From Oscillospiraceae bacterium (GTDB taxonomy: Bacteria > Bacillota > Clostridia > Oscillospirales > Ruminococcaceae): DNA of 64,000 nt. Shown here in pieces: positions 31,241 through 41,312 of the stretch; positions within the stretch are counted from its first letter, which is position 1; every line of letters begins with the position of its first letter. The position numbers were made by a program, and so were the translations under genes. The notes beneath the pieces are model-generated. The model saw only the letters and a list, made by a program, of their open reading frames with translations. It was not told the DNA's origin and did not search any database. The stretch lies in the NCBI GenBank assembly GCA_017513135.1, contig JAFWDH010000002.1, positions 93,373 to 157,372 on the forward strand. The letters run 5' to 3'.

Positions 31241-33518
31241 ATCCGATGCCTCCGTTCTCGTTCCGAACTGCTGCTCTGACCGTCCTGGCTACTGTCCTGT
31301 CGTCAATAGGCTTTCCCGCGAGGCTGTTGACTGTCATTATGGGCATCTCCATCAATGCAGCTTTCCACTTGTCATGATATGGTCTTGCCACGCCGTCAAG
31401 CGTCTTCTCAAACTCAGTATAAAGGGCTTTGCCTGAAATCGTATTCCTGGCTTTTTTGAAGCTTATCTCCGCTGCTGTGACAGCGGCTCCGTCAAGGCGG
31501 GAAGCCGTTTCCTCCATCTGCCTCTTGAGAGCGCTTTCGTCCCACTCCTCTGCTAACGGAACGGTATTCCATTCCTTCGGGAAAACGCTCAGGTCAAAGG
31601 ACTCAAGTATTCCTTCATCAGATGAGTCCGCCGCAAGCTCAAGCGTATATTGCCCCGCGCAGAAGACTTTCATAGAAGTTGAAGGATCAAATTCCTTGAA
31701 CCGCGATACATCTATCTCTATGGTCTCGTTTTTGATCTGCCCCGGGAGGAGCCGTATCTTACTGAAAGCGACCAGTCTTCTCATCCTGCCGCTCCCGCGT
31801 CTCAGATATACCTGCGCCACGAAAGATCCCGCTCGGTCTGAGTTGTTCCGCACTCTGACAAGAACAGCGACCTTCTGATGTTCTCCGATGATAACATGCT
31901 TGTCTATTGCAGACCCGAGATACTCTACGTCCGTATAGGATATGCCGTATCCGAACGGATAACCTTCAAAAGCTTTTCCAAGTTCCCGGGCCCTGTGTCC
32001 TGTCGCATAGCCTTCACTGTAAACATGTCTGTCAGCCGCCGCTATCATCGAGGTCCTGGCCGGCCAGGAGAAAGACAGACGGCCTGACGCATCCGTTCTC
32101 CCAGTGATTATGTCAGCTGCCGCGATCCCCGTGGCATCTCCGCAGTGTCCGGCAAAAAGGATGGCTTTCATTCCGTATTCAAACGGAAGCTCGACCGGTG
32201 ACGCAGTCATGACTGCGCAGGCTACCGGGAGATCCTCTTCCAGGAGAAAATCGGCCAGTCTGAGTATCCCGTCGGGAAGCTTCATATCATCTCTGTCATA
32301 TCCGTCGCTTTCGGCACCCGATGGCAGATCTACGGCAAGTATCCCTTTCCCTGCCTCTCTGAGCGCCTCTCTGGCTTCCCGCACCATCGCGGGGTTAGTG
32401 CTCCCGTCGGGGTTGTATCCCTTCGCATATACGACCTGTGTTCCGTACTCTGCAAGCCCTTCTGTCAGCGTACTGCCGGACGGCTCAAGAGAACTGAACA
32501 TTCTGAACGTTTCCTCAGGTTTCTTCTCAGCTGCATATCCGATAATAGCTATCTTTTCACCGTCTTTAATCGGGAAGAAGCCTTCCTCATTCTTGAGAAG
32601 GACCATGCACTCTCTTGCGATGCGTCTCGCGGTGCTGAAAGCGGCATTACTGTCACGTCTCAACACCACCGGTGAGTTTTTTAGGCTGTCGGATATGGCA
32701 TACGCCCTTACTGCGGCTTCATCCGCAGACTTTATGTTCAGTCTGCCTTTTCTCACTGCATTTTCCAGCTTTTTCGCCGCATTCTCATCTGCTCCCGGCA
32801 ACAGATCCATCCCTGCTCCGACAGCTGCCACAGCATCGTCAGCCACGCCCGGCGGCAGCACAAATGCACCGTCAAACGAAGTTTCCGCCCTGAGCCTTTT
32901 CAGCTCGTTATTGCTCAGCCACAGACGGTATCCGTTCATTCTCGCTTCCGACAGACGGACCGCGAGAGCGTCACCCTCCTCAATAGCTATCCTGAATGAT
33001 TCAAGATACAGATCTCCGAATACCGCAGGATCCACAGTGTTGTCCGAAGAATACTTCCCGTCTTCCGAATGGCAGCATCCAAGTTCTGTCAGACACCCTT
33101 CCACGCCTTTTGATCTGAGGCCGTTAAGAAAAGCTGCTGCCATCTTCCCTGTCAGATACGGTTCTTCTGAGAACCTTCGGCTGTTCCGGCCATCCAGAGG
33201 ACTTCTCATTATTGCCGCAGACGGTCCTGTTACGAACTTCTTTCCGTCCGCTCTGTACTCTTCTGCAAGAGATGCTGCAGCCATTGCTGCCATCTCCGTA
33301 TCAAAACTGCACCCGATCATAGAGGAGGCAGGATAAGATATATCTCTGGTCTCTTTGATGATCATGGACGTCCTGCTTTCCGGCAGTTCTTTTCTGAATG
33401 ATTCTGTTCCTTCCGGTGCCTGATCCAGTCCGCTGCAGCATATCAGCTCAGCTTTGTCGGAGGCCGGCAAAACAGCGATTCTTTCCCTTATTCTGTTGTA
33501 ACGGGCTTTATAGTTCAT
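31227..33518 (-). CDS. Glycoside hydrolase family 3-like protein, probably catalytically dead
   Basis: A 763-residue protein with the full GH3 layout: an N-terminal barrel-like domain (1 to about 250), an alpha/beta sandwich (about 300-530, ECMVLLKNEEGFFPI and IIGYAAEK) and a fibronectin-like C-terminal domain (about 560-655). The sugar-site PLDGRNSRRFSEEPYLTGKMAAAF is recognisable. However, the KHF motif is replaced by TEL (144-146), and where GFxxSDW should hold the nucleophile Asp the protein has FDGAFVLPPG (215-224), with Pro at the Asp position. No signal peptide. It may bind rather than cleave glycans. In a 4-base overlap with trmL. Confidence 0.8.
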   Translation of the reverse strand: MNYKARYNRIRERIAVLPASDKAELICCSGLDQAPEGTESFRKELPESRTSMIIKETRDISYPASSMIGCSFDTEMAAMAAASLAEEYRADGKKFVTGPSAAIMRSPLDGRNSRRFSEEPYLTGKMAAAFLNGLRSKGVEGCLTELGCCHSEDGKYSSDNTVDPAVFGDLYLESFRIAIEEGDALAVRLSEARMNGYRLWLSNNELKRLRAETSFDGAFVLPPGVADDAVAAVGAGMDLLPGADENAAKKLENAVRKGRLNIKSADEAAVRAYAISDSLKNSPVVLRRDSNAAFSTARRIARECMVLLKNEEGFFPIKDGEKIAIIGYAAEKKPEETFRMFSSLEPSGSTLTEGLAEYGTQVVYAKGYNPDGSTNPAMVREAREALREAGKGILAVDLPSGAESDGYDRDDMKLPDGILRLADFLLEEDLPVACAVMTASPVELPFEYGMKAILFAGHCGDATGIAAADIITGRTDASGRLSFSWPARTSMIAAADRHVYSEGYATGHRARELGKAFEGYPFGYGISYTDVEYLGSAIDKHVIIGEHQKVAVLVRVRNNSDRAGSFVAQVYLRRGSGRMRRLVAFSKIRLLPGQIKNETIEIDVSRFKEFDPSTSMKVFCAGQYTLELAADSSDEGILESFDLSVFPKEWNTVPLAEEWDESALKRQMEETASRLDGAAVTAAEISFKKARNTISGKALYTEFEKTLDGVARPYHDKWKAALMEMPIMTVNSLAGKPIDDRTVARTVRAAVRNENGGIGFAKG

Positions 33519-34021
33519 AGGATCTCCGGTTCGTCCCTCCCTGTAAGGCTCCCTTCGGTTTTAAGATTCTCAAACCCATGCTGTCTCAGCACTTCATAGA
33601 CAGCTATAGCAACAGAATTTGAAAGATTGAGGCTTCTGGCTGATTCATCATTAAGCATCGGGATCCTCACGCACCTGTCATAATTTGCCTCAAGCAGGCG
33701 CTCGTTGATACCTCTGTCCTCTCTGCCGAAGACGAGATAACATCCGTCGGGGTATGAAATGTCACTGTAGATCTTTTCTCCCTTTGTTGAGAAAAAATAC
33801 ATCTCTCCCGCATTCTTTTCGAAGAAGTCAGACGTACTGTCATAGTAGGTTATATCCAGCAGGTGCCAGTAATCCAGTCCGGCTCTCTTCAGCTTTTTAT
33901 CGTCCGGCGTGAAGCCCATAGGCCTGACTAAATGAAGACGTGCCCCTGTTGCAGCGCACGTCCTAGCAATATTGCCGGTATTCTGCGGTATCTGCGGTTC
34001 CAGGAGCACTATGTTTATCAT
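33515..34021 (-). CDS. trmL: tRNA (cytidine/uridine-34-2'-O)-methyltransferase
   Basis: A 168-residue SPOUT enzyme that 2'-O-methylates the wobble base of tRNA-Leu. MINIVLLEPQIPQNTGNIARTCAATGARLHLVRPMGF, LVFGREDRGI and RSLNLSNSVAIAVYE are the three SpoU motifs with the trefoil knot. Length is typical. Overlaps by 4 bases both the ECF gene before it and the GH3 gene after it. Confidence 0.93.
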   Translation of the reverse strand: MINIVLLEPQIPQNTGNIARTCAATGARLHLVRPMGFTPDDKKLKRAGLDYWHLLDITYYDSTSDFFEKNAGEMYFFSTKGEKIYSDISYPDGCYLVFGREDRGINERLLEANYDRCVRIPMLNDESARSLNLSNSVAIAVYEVLRQHGFENLKTEGSLTGRDEPEIL

Positions 34022-34602
34022 TCTGCTTTAACTGCCGGCTCATCCACAATACCGGCTTCCTTCAGTGTCGGCCTGATGGCCGCGTTGAGTATGACTGCGA
34101 ATATGACTGCAATGACACCGTTTGCAAGTGAGGTGACTCCCTTGGTCAGCATCGTCGCGTAAACTGTCTGCGCCTCGTAACCGAGTATCAGTCTGTTCTG
34201 TATATATGTCTTCAGCACATAGCAGATCACATAAGTCAGGGATCCGCATGCCGCCGAGGCTGCAAATCTGGGCGTTCCTTTTTCTGCCGCCTTCTCAGAA
34301 AGCTTCCCTGCGACCCATCCCATCAAAAACTTCATTATGAACGTGACCCAGCAGGTAGGGAGGTATCTCGGATCCAGCATATCATAGATCATTGAACCAA
34401 ATCCTGCTGCAAGACCTCCGCGCCATCCGCCGAACAGAAGCGCTGCAAGCAGGCTCATAACGTTGCCGAGATGGATCATTGTATTTGAAAGCGGCGTCGG
34501 TATGTCTATGTGAAGATATGTAAAGATAAACACCAGCGCCGTCATCAGTCCGACCATTACGACATCCTTGGCAGGGGACTGTTTCCTGTTCTTGTTTTCC
34601 AT
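34018..34602 (-). CDS. ECF transporter S component (substrate-binding membrane subunit)
   Basis: 194 residues, six predicted helices. The segment AALLFGGWRGGLAAGFGSMIYDML is characteristic of ECF S-components (COG4684-like group), which hand a vitamin or similar substrate to a shared energising module encoded elsewhere. Substrate unknown; no riboswitch is seen upstream. Start at MENKNRK is supported by AAAGGAG; an upstream in-frame TTG would overlap the lipoprotein gene and lacks a site. Confidence 0.78.
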   Translation of the reverse strand: MENKNRKQSPAKDVVMVGLMTALVFIFTYLHIDIPTPLSNTMIHLGNVMSLLAALLFGGWRGGLAAGFGSMIYDMLDPRYLPTCWVTFIMKFLMGWVAGKLSEKAAEKGTPRFAASAACGSLTYVICYVLKTYIQNRLILGYEAQTVYATMLTKGVTSLANGVIAVIFAVILNAAIRPTLKEAGIVDEPAVKAE

Positions 34603-34652
34603 CAGAATCTCCTTTCCAGCACGCAAAAGGTCTTTGCGGCGTTCTGTAAAGG

Positions 34653-35741
34653 TCAAAACACTATTTTCTCGGGAGAATAGTATTTTGCAGCCTTCTTATC
34701 AAGCTCGATCGTGAATCCCTTGGCATTCTCATCGAGATAACTCTGGAATCTTTCCGAAGCTACTACGGCGATGATCTCATTTATCAGACTGTCATAGTTG
34801 TCGGTCTCGGGATCCAGCTCTTGTCTGTACGCTATTGTATACAGACCGTCTCCGCCATCCACCATAACATATTCCCCGACTTTTGCTCCGAACATCTGAG
34901 CATACTGCTGAGCAGTAAATTTCCCGTCGCCGGTGACCATTCTCTCGTTCTCGTATGTGATAGATTCCATATCCTGCACATAGCCGAGCATATTCTGGTA
35001 GTTGGTTGAGAACTCTTCCGCAGCGGAGGCGATGACTCCTTTGACACTGCCGTGTGCGGGGATCTCGGCCTCCTCACAAGCCTTGAGTATCTGCGTCGCG
35101 TAGGATCTGAGCTCCTTCTTCTCCTCGTCGGTCACATCGACTCCCATGACCTTGCGGTAAGGAAGGGACAGATATGTAAATCTTGCGACACCGTTCTTGA
35201 TGAACTTTTCAACGTATTCCCTGCTGAGTTCCTGCTCTCCGCCTTCACCGTAGAGGTCGTAGGGAAGCTGCGCCGACTTAAGAGACTGTATCTCGTACTT
35301 CTTAAAACTGTCGAAACCTATGCCGTTTCTGATGAGCGCATCTCTGTTTGTGGACCATTCATTCTGGACATAGTTGTCAAAATAGATCGTTGTGGCGACA
35401 TCATCACCGAGATCGGTCCTGTCATACAGATAATCTGTCACCGCTTTCTGAAGAAGTATCTCTGAAACCCTCTGACTTATAAACTCTCTCACAGTGCCTC
35501 CGTCGTACCAGGTATCCAGGAACTTTTCAATATCTATTTCACCGGACACCTCCGCTTCGTTGAGCAGGCCCACAGTAACCTCGTACTGCGCGCACAGATA
35601 CTCTCCGCAGGTGATATCGATCACGTTTCCGTCCGGATCGGTGATCGTTCCGACCGTTTTGGGGTTGTATCCGCATGAACAGAGTGTCAGACATACCGAC
35701 ACGATGAGAAGCATAGCAACAGATCTCTTAAAATTCATCAT
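34653..35741 (-). CDS. Lipoprotein resembling a chaperone/foldase (SurA/PrsA-like), unknown
   Basis: 362 residues. Signal MMNFKRSVAMLLIVSVCLT with lipobox LCSC. The mature helical protein has the size and charge pattern of PrsA/SurA-type N-terminal chaperone domains (long helices, VTDEEKKELRSYATQIL), but no parvulin prolyl-isomerase motif is recognisable, so this is a loose resemblance only. First gene of the lipoprotein-ECF-trmL-GH3-membrane protein unit with an excellent promoter. Confidence 0.65.
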   Translation of the reverse strand: MMNFKRSVAMLLIVSVCLTLCSCGYNPKTVGTITDPDGNVIDITCGEYLCAQYEVTVGLLNEAEVSGEIDIEKFLDTWYDGGTVREFISQRVSEILLQKAVTDYLYDRTDLGDDVATTIYFDNYVQNEWSTNRDALIRNGIGFDSFKKYEIQSLKSAQLPYDLYGEGGEQELSREYVEKFIKNGVARFTYLSLPYRKVMGVDVTDEEKKELRSYATQILKACEEAEIPAHGSVKGVIASAAEEFSTNYQNMLGYVQDMESITYENERMVTGDGKFTAQQYAQMFGAKVGEYVMVDGGDGLYTIAYRQELDPETDNYDSLINEIIAVVASERFQSYLDENAKGFTIELDKKAAKYYSPEKIVF

Positions 35742-35776
35742 TATAGCCTTTCCTTGAGGTAGATTCCTGAACTGTA

Positions 35777-35805
35777 ATTATACCTTTCAGCCATATCTAT
35801 TTCAA
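35777..35805 (-). promoter_or_regulatory. Promoter of the lipoprotein-ECF-trmL-GH3 unit
   Basis: Minus strand TTGAAA (35805-35800), 17-base spacer, perfect TATAAT (35782-35777). Confidence 0.85.
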
Positions 35806-35827
35806 CCGACACGGTCAATGCCTCCGC

Positions 35828-35863
35828 AGAAAAGAAACGCTCCCGGCCTGTCGGTCCGGGAGC
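35828..35863 (-). terminator. Terminator of the SPFH unit
   Basis: GCTCCCGG (35839-35846) pairs with CCGGGAGC (35856-35863); on the minus strand the stem is followed by GTTTCTTTTC. Confidence 0.8.
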
Positions 35864-35881
35864 TATGCTTATGCGATGATA

Positions 35882-36778
35882 TCACCGCACTGTTTCTTTG
35901 AAAAGTGTTGCCAGTCCGGCTACATCCTGAAGATTGGAGGGCACGACGATCTTGGTGGCCTGACCGTCAGCCATCTTCTCAGCGGCTTCCATCGAGCGGA
36001 TCTGGAGGTATTCCTTGGAAGGCTGTACCCTGTTGATCATCTCGATCGCCCTGGCCTGCGCTTCCGCGACTGCCGCAATCGCCTCTGCCTCACCCTGTGC
36101 GGTCCTGATTCTCTCCTCACGGATAGCATCAGCTCTGAGGATGGCAGATTCTTTCTCACCTTCCGCCCTGGTGATAGCAGACTGCTTCTCGCCTTCTGCC
36201 GCAAGGATGACAGCTCTCTTCTCGCGCTCAGCCTTCATCTGTTTTTCCATTGCTTCCTGGATGGAGAGCGGGGGCGTGATGTTCTGGACCTCTACTCTTG
36301 TGATATCGATGCCCCACTTGTTGGTGGCTTCGTCCAGGACCTTGATGGTCTCTGCGTTTATTGTCTCTCGTCCTACCAGTGTCTCGTCCAAAGTCATGGA
36401 ACCGATGATGTTGCGCAGCGTGGTCGCACAGAGATTCTCGATCGCGGCGATCGGACGCTCGACCCCGTATGTGAGGGCTTTGGGATCGATGACCTGGAAA
36501 TATACTACAGAGTCAACATTCATGGTGACGTTATCTTTTGTAATGACCGACTGCGGTTCGAAGTCCGCCACCTGTTCCTTCATTGAGATCTTTCTCGCAA
36601 CTCTTTCAAGCACGGGCGTCTTGATATGGAGTCCTGCGCCCCATGTAGTCGCGTACTTTCCCAGCCGCTCGATGACCCAGGTGCTTCCCTGCGGCACTAT
36701 GCAGAGGCTTGAGATCGTGATGACGATCGCTGCTATGATAAGCAGCACGATTATGGCAATGATTACTATGGGATCCAT
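35882..36778 (-). CDS. SPFH/Band 7 (stomatin-like) membrane protein
   Basis: 298 residues: one N-terminal membrane segment (VIIAIIVLLIIAAIVITISS), the SPFH core (about 25-190, with VPQGSTWVIERLGKYATTWGAGLHIKTPV, TKDNVTMNVDSVVYFQVIDP and TLDETLVGRETIN) and a helical, Ala/Glu-rich tail with AEGEKQSAITRAEGEKESAILRA. QmcA/stomatin-type organiser of membrane microdomains. CAGGAGGAGAAAC precedes the ATG. Pairs with the small membrane protein upstream rather than an NfeD protease partner, as often seen in other Bacillota. Confidence 0.92.
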   Translation of the reverse strand: MDPIVIIAIIVLLIIAAIVITISSLCIVPQGSTWVIERLGKYATTWGAGLHIKTPVLERVARKISMKEQVADFEPQSVITKDNVTMNVDSVVYFQVIDPKALTYGVERPIAAIENLCATTLRNIIGSMTLDETLVGRETINAETIKVLDEATNKWGIDITRVEVQNITPPLSIQEAMEKQMKAEREKRAVILAAEGEKQSAITRAEGEKESAILRADAIREERIRTAQGEAEAIAAVAEAQARAIEMINRVQPSKEYLQIRSMEAAEKMADGQATKIVVPSNLQDVAGLATLFKETVR

Positions 36779-36807
36779 TGTTTCTCCTCCTGTATCTTAT
36801 CTGTTTC

Positions 36808-37227
36808 TTACTTTTTGTTCCTGTTTGCGAGATATAACACATATCCCACCGCGGCCGGTGCGATGAGCAACAGAAGCGGCGGAAACAGGACCATCAGAAC
36901 AAACCCGCCGAACAGTGCCCGCTGCATGTTCTTCCTTGCTTCAGGCGTTTCGCTGCCGATCCGGTCTTCGGCTTTTCTCATAGCCTTTCTGAATTCGGCA
37001 TCCAGAGCGCTTCCGCTGTGTTCTCTTCTGTGCGCCTCGGCATTCGCCTCAGCCTCACAGCCCAGAGCGTGTTCTGCAGCCAGTCTGCGGGCATCGCAGT
37101 TTGCGGCATGCTCTTCCCTCAGAAGTCTTCCGCCGTCGATGTCCCATGCGGATATCCGGTTCTCTCTTTTGATCTCTTCCGCAAGCCAGTCATCGCTTCC
37201 GTACATTTCCGAGTGCTGTTTCAGCAT
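36808..37227 (-). CDS. Small membrane protein with charged N-terminal half, unknown
   Basis: 139 residues. The first 100 residues are highly charged, helical and Ala/Glu/Arg-rich (REEHAANCDARRLAAEHALGCEAEANAEAHRREH); a hydrophobic hairpin (ALFGGFVLMVLFPPLLLLIAPAAVGYVLYLA) ends the protein. AGGGAGGAAC lies before the ATG. It is 29 bases upstream of the SPFH gene and probably cotranscribed. Role unknown; a partner of the SPFH protein is a reasonable guess from position. Confidence 0.6.
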   Translation of the reverse strand: MLKQHSEMYGSDDWLAEEIKRENRISAWDIDGGRLLREEHAANCDARRLAAEHALGCEAEANAEAHRREHSGSALDAEFRKAMRKAEDRIGSETPEARKNMQRALFGGFVLMVLFPPLLLLIAPAAVGYVLYLANRNKK

Positions 37228-37334
37228 TTTGTTCCTCCCTTCCTTATCTTTGCATAAATATTGTAGTCTTTCCGCGCTTCCGGTTACACCCGTAAATCTG
37301 CAAAATACAGCCTGCTATTTGCAGACGTATATCG

Positions 37335-37366
37335 AAAAAACACTCTGCTTTGGCACAAACCTGCAG
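37335..37366 (-). terminator. Terminator of the efflux operon
   Basis: Stem CTGC/GCAG plus TTTG/CAAA with a one-sided 3-base bulge (37345-37366), followed on the minus strand by AGTGTTTTTTCG. About 20 bases after the permease stop codon. Confidence 0.65.
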
Positions 37367-37387
37367 ATCCCCCGGACCGTCAGGCTT

Positions 37388-38683
37388 TCATTCGTACCGC
37401 AGCGCTTCTATCGGATCCAGCTTGGAAGCCTGTATGGACGGCAGAAGCCCGAAAACTATGCCCACAACAGTGGAAAAGACCACCGAGATGAGTATGGCCG
37501 GCACGCTGATCGATACAGGCACCTGGGCAACGAACTGTATCACATACGACAGGGCTATCCCCACAGCGACCCCCAGTATGCCTCCTATACTGGTCAGCAC
37601 TGCAGCTTCTGTCAGGAACTGGGAAAGGATCCTGTTTTTTCTGGCTCCGAGCGCCTTTTTGAGACCGATCTCCCTTGTCCGTTCCGTCACTGATACAAGC
37701 ATTATGTTCATAACGCCTATACCTCCGACAAGAAGCGAGATACCGGCGATCCAGATCAGCATGCTGTTCGTGCTTCTGCTGAGATCCTGTATCTGCTTTG
37801 CCTGTTCAAGAAGATCGTCAGCTTTGTACCTTATATCCTGATCTCCGCCCTGAGCGTCTTTGGCTTCACCTATTCCAAGCGCTCCGTTCAGCAGTTCCGC
37901 AGTCGCTCTTCCGACCTCAGTCATGCTGTCGGTGTCCCTGGCTCTCACTATAACCGACTCCGGCTCGTCGAACTGAAACAGGATCGGCCAGTCAACTATG
38001 GGAATGTATACTCTTGCCGCCTTGTTTCCCATATAGGTGTAATAATCCTGCATCGTCTCTATCACCGGACTGAAACTGTTCCTTGTGTCGACGACTCCCA
38101 CGACCAGAAAAGCTTCTCCTGATATCTCAATAGTCTCTCCGATCGGTTCCTTTCCACTGAAGATGCTCTTGGCGGCAGAGCGGTCCAGCACAGCGACTTT
38201 GGAAAAGTTCGCTGCATCATGCTCTCCGAACAGCCTGCCCTTGACGGCCTGAAGACCTGCTGCAACGAAATAATCGTTCTCAACGCCGATGATCCCGCAG
38301 TTGTCCAGTGTGACTGCGCCGCAGCTGACTGAGCCGGAGTTGTTTCGGCTGACAAATCTCGCAGCGGATCTTACCCCCGGCAGTTCCCGTATCTGCCTCA
38401 TCGTCTCCTCCGATACGGGATAGAATCCCTCAGGGATTCCCATCCAGTCAAACTCATAATCCCATTCATTCTGCTTGATCTTGACTGTAACGCTGTTGGT
38501 TCCCGCACCTATGAGATTCTGTTTGATCTGTTCATTTGTTCCCCTTATCGTGGACACTATGGCGATGATCGAGGCGATGCCGATTATTATTCCCAGCATC
38601 GTGAGAAAAGATCTCATTTTATGCGTTGAGATTCCCCGGAACGCAAGCTTTATGTTCTCTGCGAATCCGCTATGTTTCACCAT
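37388..38683 (-). CDS. MacB-type ABC transporter permease
   Basis: 431 residues: N-terminal helix ([24 protein letters not shown]), a large extracytoplasmic MacB-periplasmic domain (about 50-265) and an FtsX domain with three C-terminal helices (about 300-425, with [32 protein letters not shown]). The topology fits MacB/FtsX superfamily exporters, which act mechanically rather than by channeling. Start at MVKHSGF, overlapping the upstream adaptor gene by 7 bases. Final gene of the adaptor-ATPase-adaptor-permease operon. Confidence 0.9.
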   Translation of the reverse strand: MVKHSGFAENIKLAFRGISTHKMRSFLTMLGIIIGIASIIAIVSTIRGTNEQIKQNLIGAGTNSVTVKIKQNEWDYEFDWMGIPEGFYPVSEETMRQIRELPGVRSAARFVSRNNSGSVSCGAVTLDNCGIIGVENDYFVAAGLQAVKGRLFGEHDAANFSKVAVLDRSAAKSIFSGKEPIGETIEISGEAFLVVGVVDTRNSFSPVIETMQDYYTYMGNKAARVYIPIVDWPILFQFDEPESVIVRARDTDSMTEVGRATAELLNGALGIGEAKDAQGGDQDIRYKADDLLEQAKQIQDLSRSTNSMLIWIAGISLLVGGIGVMNIMLVSVTERTREIGLKKALGARKNRILSQFLTEAAVLTSIGGILGVAVGIALSYVIQFVAQVPVSISVPAILISVVFSTVVGIVFGLLPSIQASKLDPIEALRYE

Positions 38684-40620
38684 GCCATCACCCCGGATTC
38701 GTAATCCGCCTTTGCCCCTTCGACTGCATTCTTCCCATATGGGAACGCTATGTAATCCTCCATCCCTAGTCCGCTGATTATCTCGACTGACCATCCTCCG
38801 TAAAGGATCCTGCCGACTTCCACATACTGCTTCTCGAGTCTGCCGTCATCTCCGGCTTTCAGTACATAGTTTCTTCCGCCTTCCTCTCTAACGAAACAGG
38901 CTTCCAGAGCAAACAATCCTTTTGATCCCTGCTGGTCTGAAAGGAACTGTATCTCTCCTCCGTCCCAGGGCTGGAGCTCGTCTTCGCATTCGAGGTCCGC
39001 AATGAACATATAGTTTGAGGTGTTCGGATTGTATGAATATCCCATGTTATCGCCGGTCGGATACGGGGATATCCTTACTATCCGTCCGGGATACGTCTGC
39101 CCGTTTGACCACATGCTCACAGAGATCTCGTCCCCGACCTTCACGGTTCCAAGCTGAAGCTCTGTCAGAGTGCTCATGATCTGGTATCCGTTACCGCTGC
39201 TCACGCTTATCAGAGGCTCATCGCTTTTACCGGAATAAATGCTTCTCACGGACACTACGATACCGTCATGATCAGCCCTGACTACTCCGTCAGAGGCAGT
39301 CTGCCCGGCTTTTTTCCAGTCAAGTTCAGCCTGAGACACGGCTATCCTGTACTCCCGGATGAGCCTGTTCTGCTCAACTATCATGCTGTCTATCTGTTCT
39401 TTCGTGTATCTCTCTGTTTCCGGTACCTGAGCGTTGGCTCTCTCCCTGCAGAAGATGAAAACTCCTCTCACGATATCGTCTACCTTCTCTTCGACCGCCC
39501 CTGTCATTCCGTCCACCGAGTAATTGGTTGAAAAGAAGTACACGGGATCAGGTTCGGACTCCGGTTTGGGATCTGGAGTCGGATCAGGCTCCGGTGTCAG
39601 GTCAGGATCAGGCACCGGGTCAGTTCCCGGATCTGATCCCTGATCGGGATCCGGCTTCTGTTCATCTTCTTTTACAGGCAGAACAGTCTCCAGCCACCTT
39701 TTCCTGGCGATGCCGTCCTCTTCCGGGTTCGCGTGCACGGAAGCTATACGGACACTGTCCATGTCTCCGTAATGCTCCCATATGACGAATGTGAAATTCA
39801 TCTGGGGAACGACTTCTATCTTTCCCTCTTCGCCGTCCTCTCCTTCTTTATCCTTGTCTCCCTGACCGTCAGTCCCTCCTGACGGATCCGGGCTGCCGTC
39901 TCCCGACGGATCCTGAGTATCCTCTCCTGCAGGAGACTGCCCGGGATCATCCGGGCCGGAAGGAATGACAGGCACTTCGTCATCCGGGTGCGGAAGCTCT
40001 GCTCTCGGGTCATATGACAGGAGCGTCTCAAATGTCCTTCTTGTGACGGGCGTGCTGCAGTTTATGTTGATCGTTATCCCGTACACGCCGTCTTTATCAA
40101 TGAATTCCTCTACCGACTCTTTGCCGGAGATGATAAGCAGTCTTCCCTCTTCATCCTTTGTGATGTCGACCGGATCCGGATATATCATCCTCAGCGGTTC
40201 AGGTCTCTCATTGGGTCTGAATGTTCTTATATACGACAGTCTCTCTTCAGCGCGTCTGAGATCTCTGGCCGCCATTTCATATTCGATCCTGCAGCTGTCC
40301 TCCTGAAGCCTTGCCTGGGTGACATCATACTGCATCAGGGGATCGCCCTTCTTTACGTGATCTCCCTCAGACACATAAATCTTTGATATCAGCATGCTCC
40401 TGTCGGCCCATACCTGCTGCGTACCACCCTGACTGATCTGTCCGTAACCCGTCGAGCCGTAGTCATACCAGGTATCCGCGATACTCATGACTGATACCAC
40501 GCCCACGCTCTTTTTACTGTTGACAACTGCCCTGATGCCGAACAGTATTCCCGCCAGCGCCGCCACTGCAGCTATAGCCAGAAATATATTTCTGAGGGAA
40601 GGCGATATCTTTTTCTTCAC
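38677..40620 (-). CDS. Large MacA/HlyD-type adaptor with two Pro/Asp-rich insertions
   Basis: 647 residues, nearly twice a typical adaptor. After a membrane anchor (about 10-32) comes the lipoyl half-motif [17 protein letters not shown], then helices, a second lipoyl half ([28 protein letters not shown]) and the beta-barrel ([29 protein letters not shown]). Two low-complexity inserts rich in Pro, Asp, Gly and Glu occupy residues 211-267 and 319-359, with PDP-type repeats in the second. Overlaps the ATPase gene by 4 bases. Should connect the exporter to the cell wall space in this monoderm. Confidence 0.85.
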   Translation of the reverse strand: MKKKISPSLRNIFLAIAAVAALAGILFGIRAVVNSKKSVGVVSVMSIADTWYDYGSTGYGQISQGGTQQVWADRSMLISKIYVSEGDHVKKGDPLMQYDVTQARLQEDSCRIEYEMAARDLRRAEERLSYIRTFRPNERPEPLRMIYPDPVDITKDEEGRLLIISGKESVEEFIDKDGVYGITININCSTPVTRRTFETLLSYDPRAELPHPDDEVPVIPSGPDDPGQSPAGEDTQDPSGDGSPDPSGGTDGQGDKDKEGEDGEEGKIEVVPQMNFTFVIWEHYGDMDSVRIASVHANPEEDGIARKRWLETVLPVKEDEQKPDPDQGSDPGTDPVPDPDLTPEPDPTPDPKPESEPDPVYFFSTNYSVDGMTGAVEEKVDDIVRGVFIFCRERANAQVPETERYTKEQIDSMIVEQNRLIREYRIAVSQAELDWKKAGQTASDGVVRADHDGIVVSVRSIYSGKSDEPLISVSSGNGYQIMSTLTELQLGTVKVGDEISVSMWSNGQTYPGRIVRISPYPTGDNMGYSYNPNTSNYMFIADLECEDELQPWDGGEIQFLSDQQGSKGLFALEACFVREEGGRNYVLKAGDDGRLEKQYVEVGRILYGGWSVEIISGLGMEDYIAFPYGKNAVEGAKADYESGVMAW

Positions 40621-41312
40621 TTGATTCCTCCCTCTCCCAGATCATCGGTCTCCGTCAGGATGCCGTCATTCATCATGAGGACCCTGCGGGCATAGCGTGC
40701 CACTCCTCTTTCATGAGTTATCATAACGACTGTCATTCCCTGCCTGTTGAGGTCGCAGAAAAGATCCATCAGCTGCTCTCCGCTCTTTGAGTCCAGCGCG
40801 CCGGTAGGCTCATCTGCCAGAAGGATACTGGGATCGTTGACTATGGCTCTTGCCACGGCTACCCTCTGCTTCTGTCCTCCGGAAAGCTGCGTCGGCAGGA
40901 AATCCGCCCTGTCCGACAGCCCTACCCTGTCCAGTGCCTCCCTTGCCCTGCGCTCACGCTCAGCCGGAGCCACATCAGCGTACACAAGAGGAAGCGCCAC
41001 GTTCTGGACCGCTGTTTCTCGCGGAAGCAGATTGAACTGCTGGAACACGAAGCCCACGCCTTTGTTTCTCAGGTCAGAAAGCTCATCGTCGGACATCGAC
41101 GAGACATCATTTCCGTTAAAAAGATATGTGCCGCTCGTAGGTCTGTCCAGGCACCCGATAATGTTCATAAGTGTGGATTTCCCGCTGCCTGACGGTCCCA
41201 TGATGGAAACGAATTCTCCCTCATCGACGCACAGGGACACATCGTTGAGCACGGGAACTTCCATCTCACCGTTCAGATAATTCTTGTAAAGGTTCCTTAT
41301 ATCTATGATCAT
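40617..41312 (-). CDS. MacB/LolD-type ABC transporter ATPase
   Basis: A 231-residue ATPase with Walker A GPSGSGKST, Q-loop FVFQQFNLLPRETAVQNV, signature LSGGQKQRVAVARAI, Walker B ILLADEPTGALD and switch His in MITHE. The FNLLP and EPTGALD wording is typical of the LolD/MacB/FtsE group that partners FtsX-fold permeases. One-base TGATG overlap with the first adaptor gene. Confidence 0.95.
   Translation of the reverse strand: MIIDIRNLYKNYLNGEMEVPVLNDVSLCVDEGEFVSIMGPSGSGKSTLMNIIGCLDRPTSGTYLFNGNDVSSMSDDELSDLRNKGVGFVFQQFNLLPRETAVQNVALPLVYADVAPAERERRAREALDRVGLSDRADFLPTQLSGGQKQRVAVARAIVNDPSILLADEPTGALDSKSGEQLMDLFCDLNRQGMTVVMITHERGVARYARRVLMMNDGILTETDDLGEGGIK

Noticed and set aside
32104..33336. Long plus-strand ORF (410 codons) opposite the GH3 gene
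   Set aside because: Serine-rich shadow of the GH3 reading frame, no ribosome binding site, no recognisable domain.
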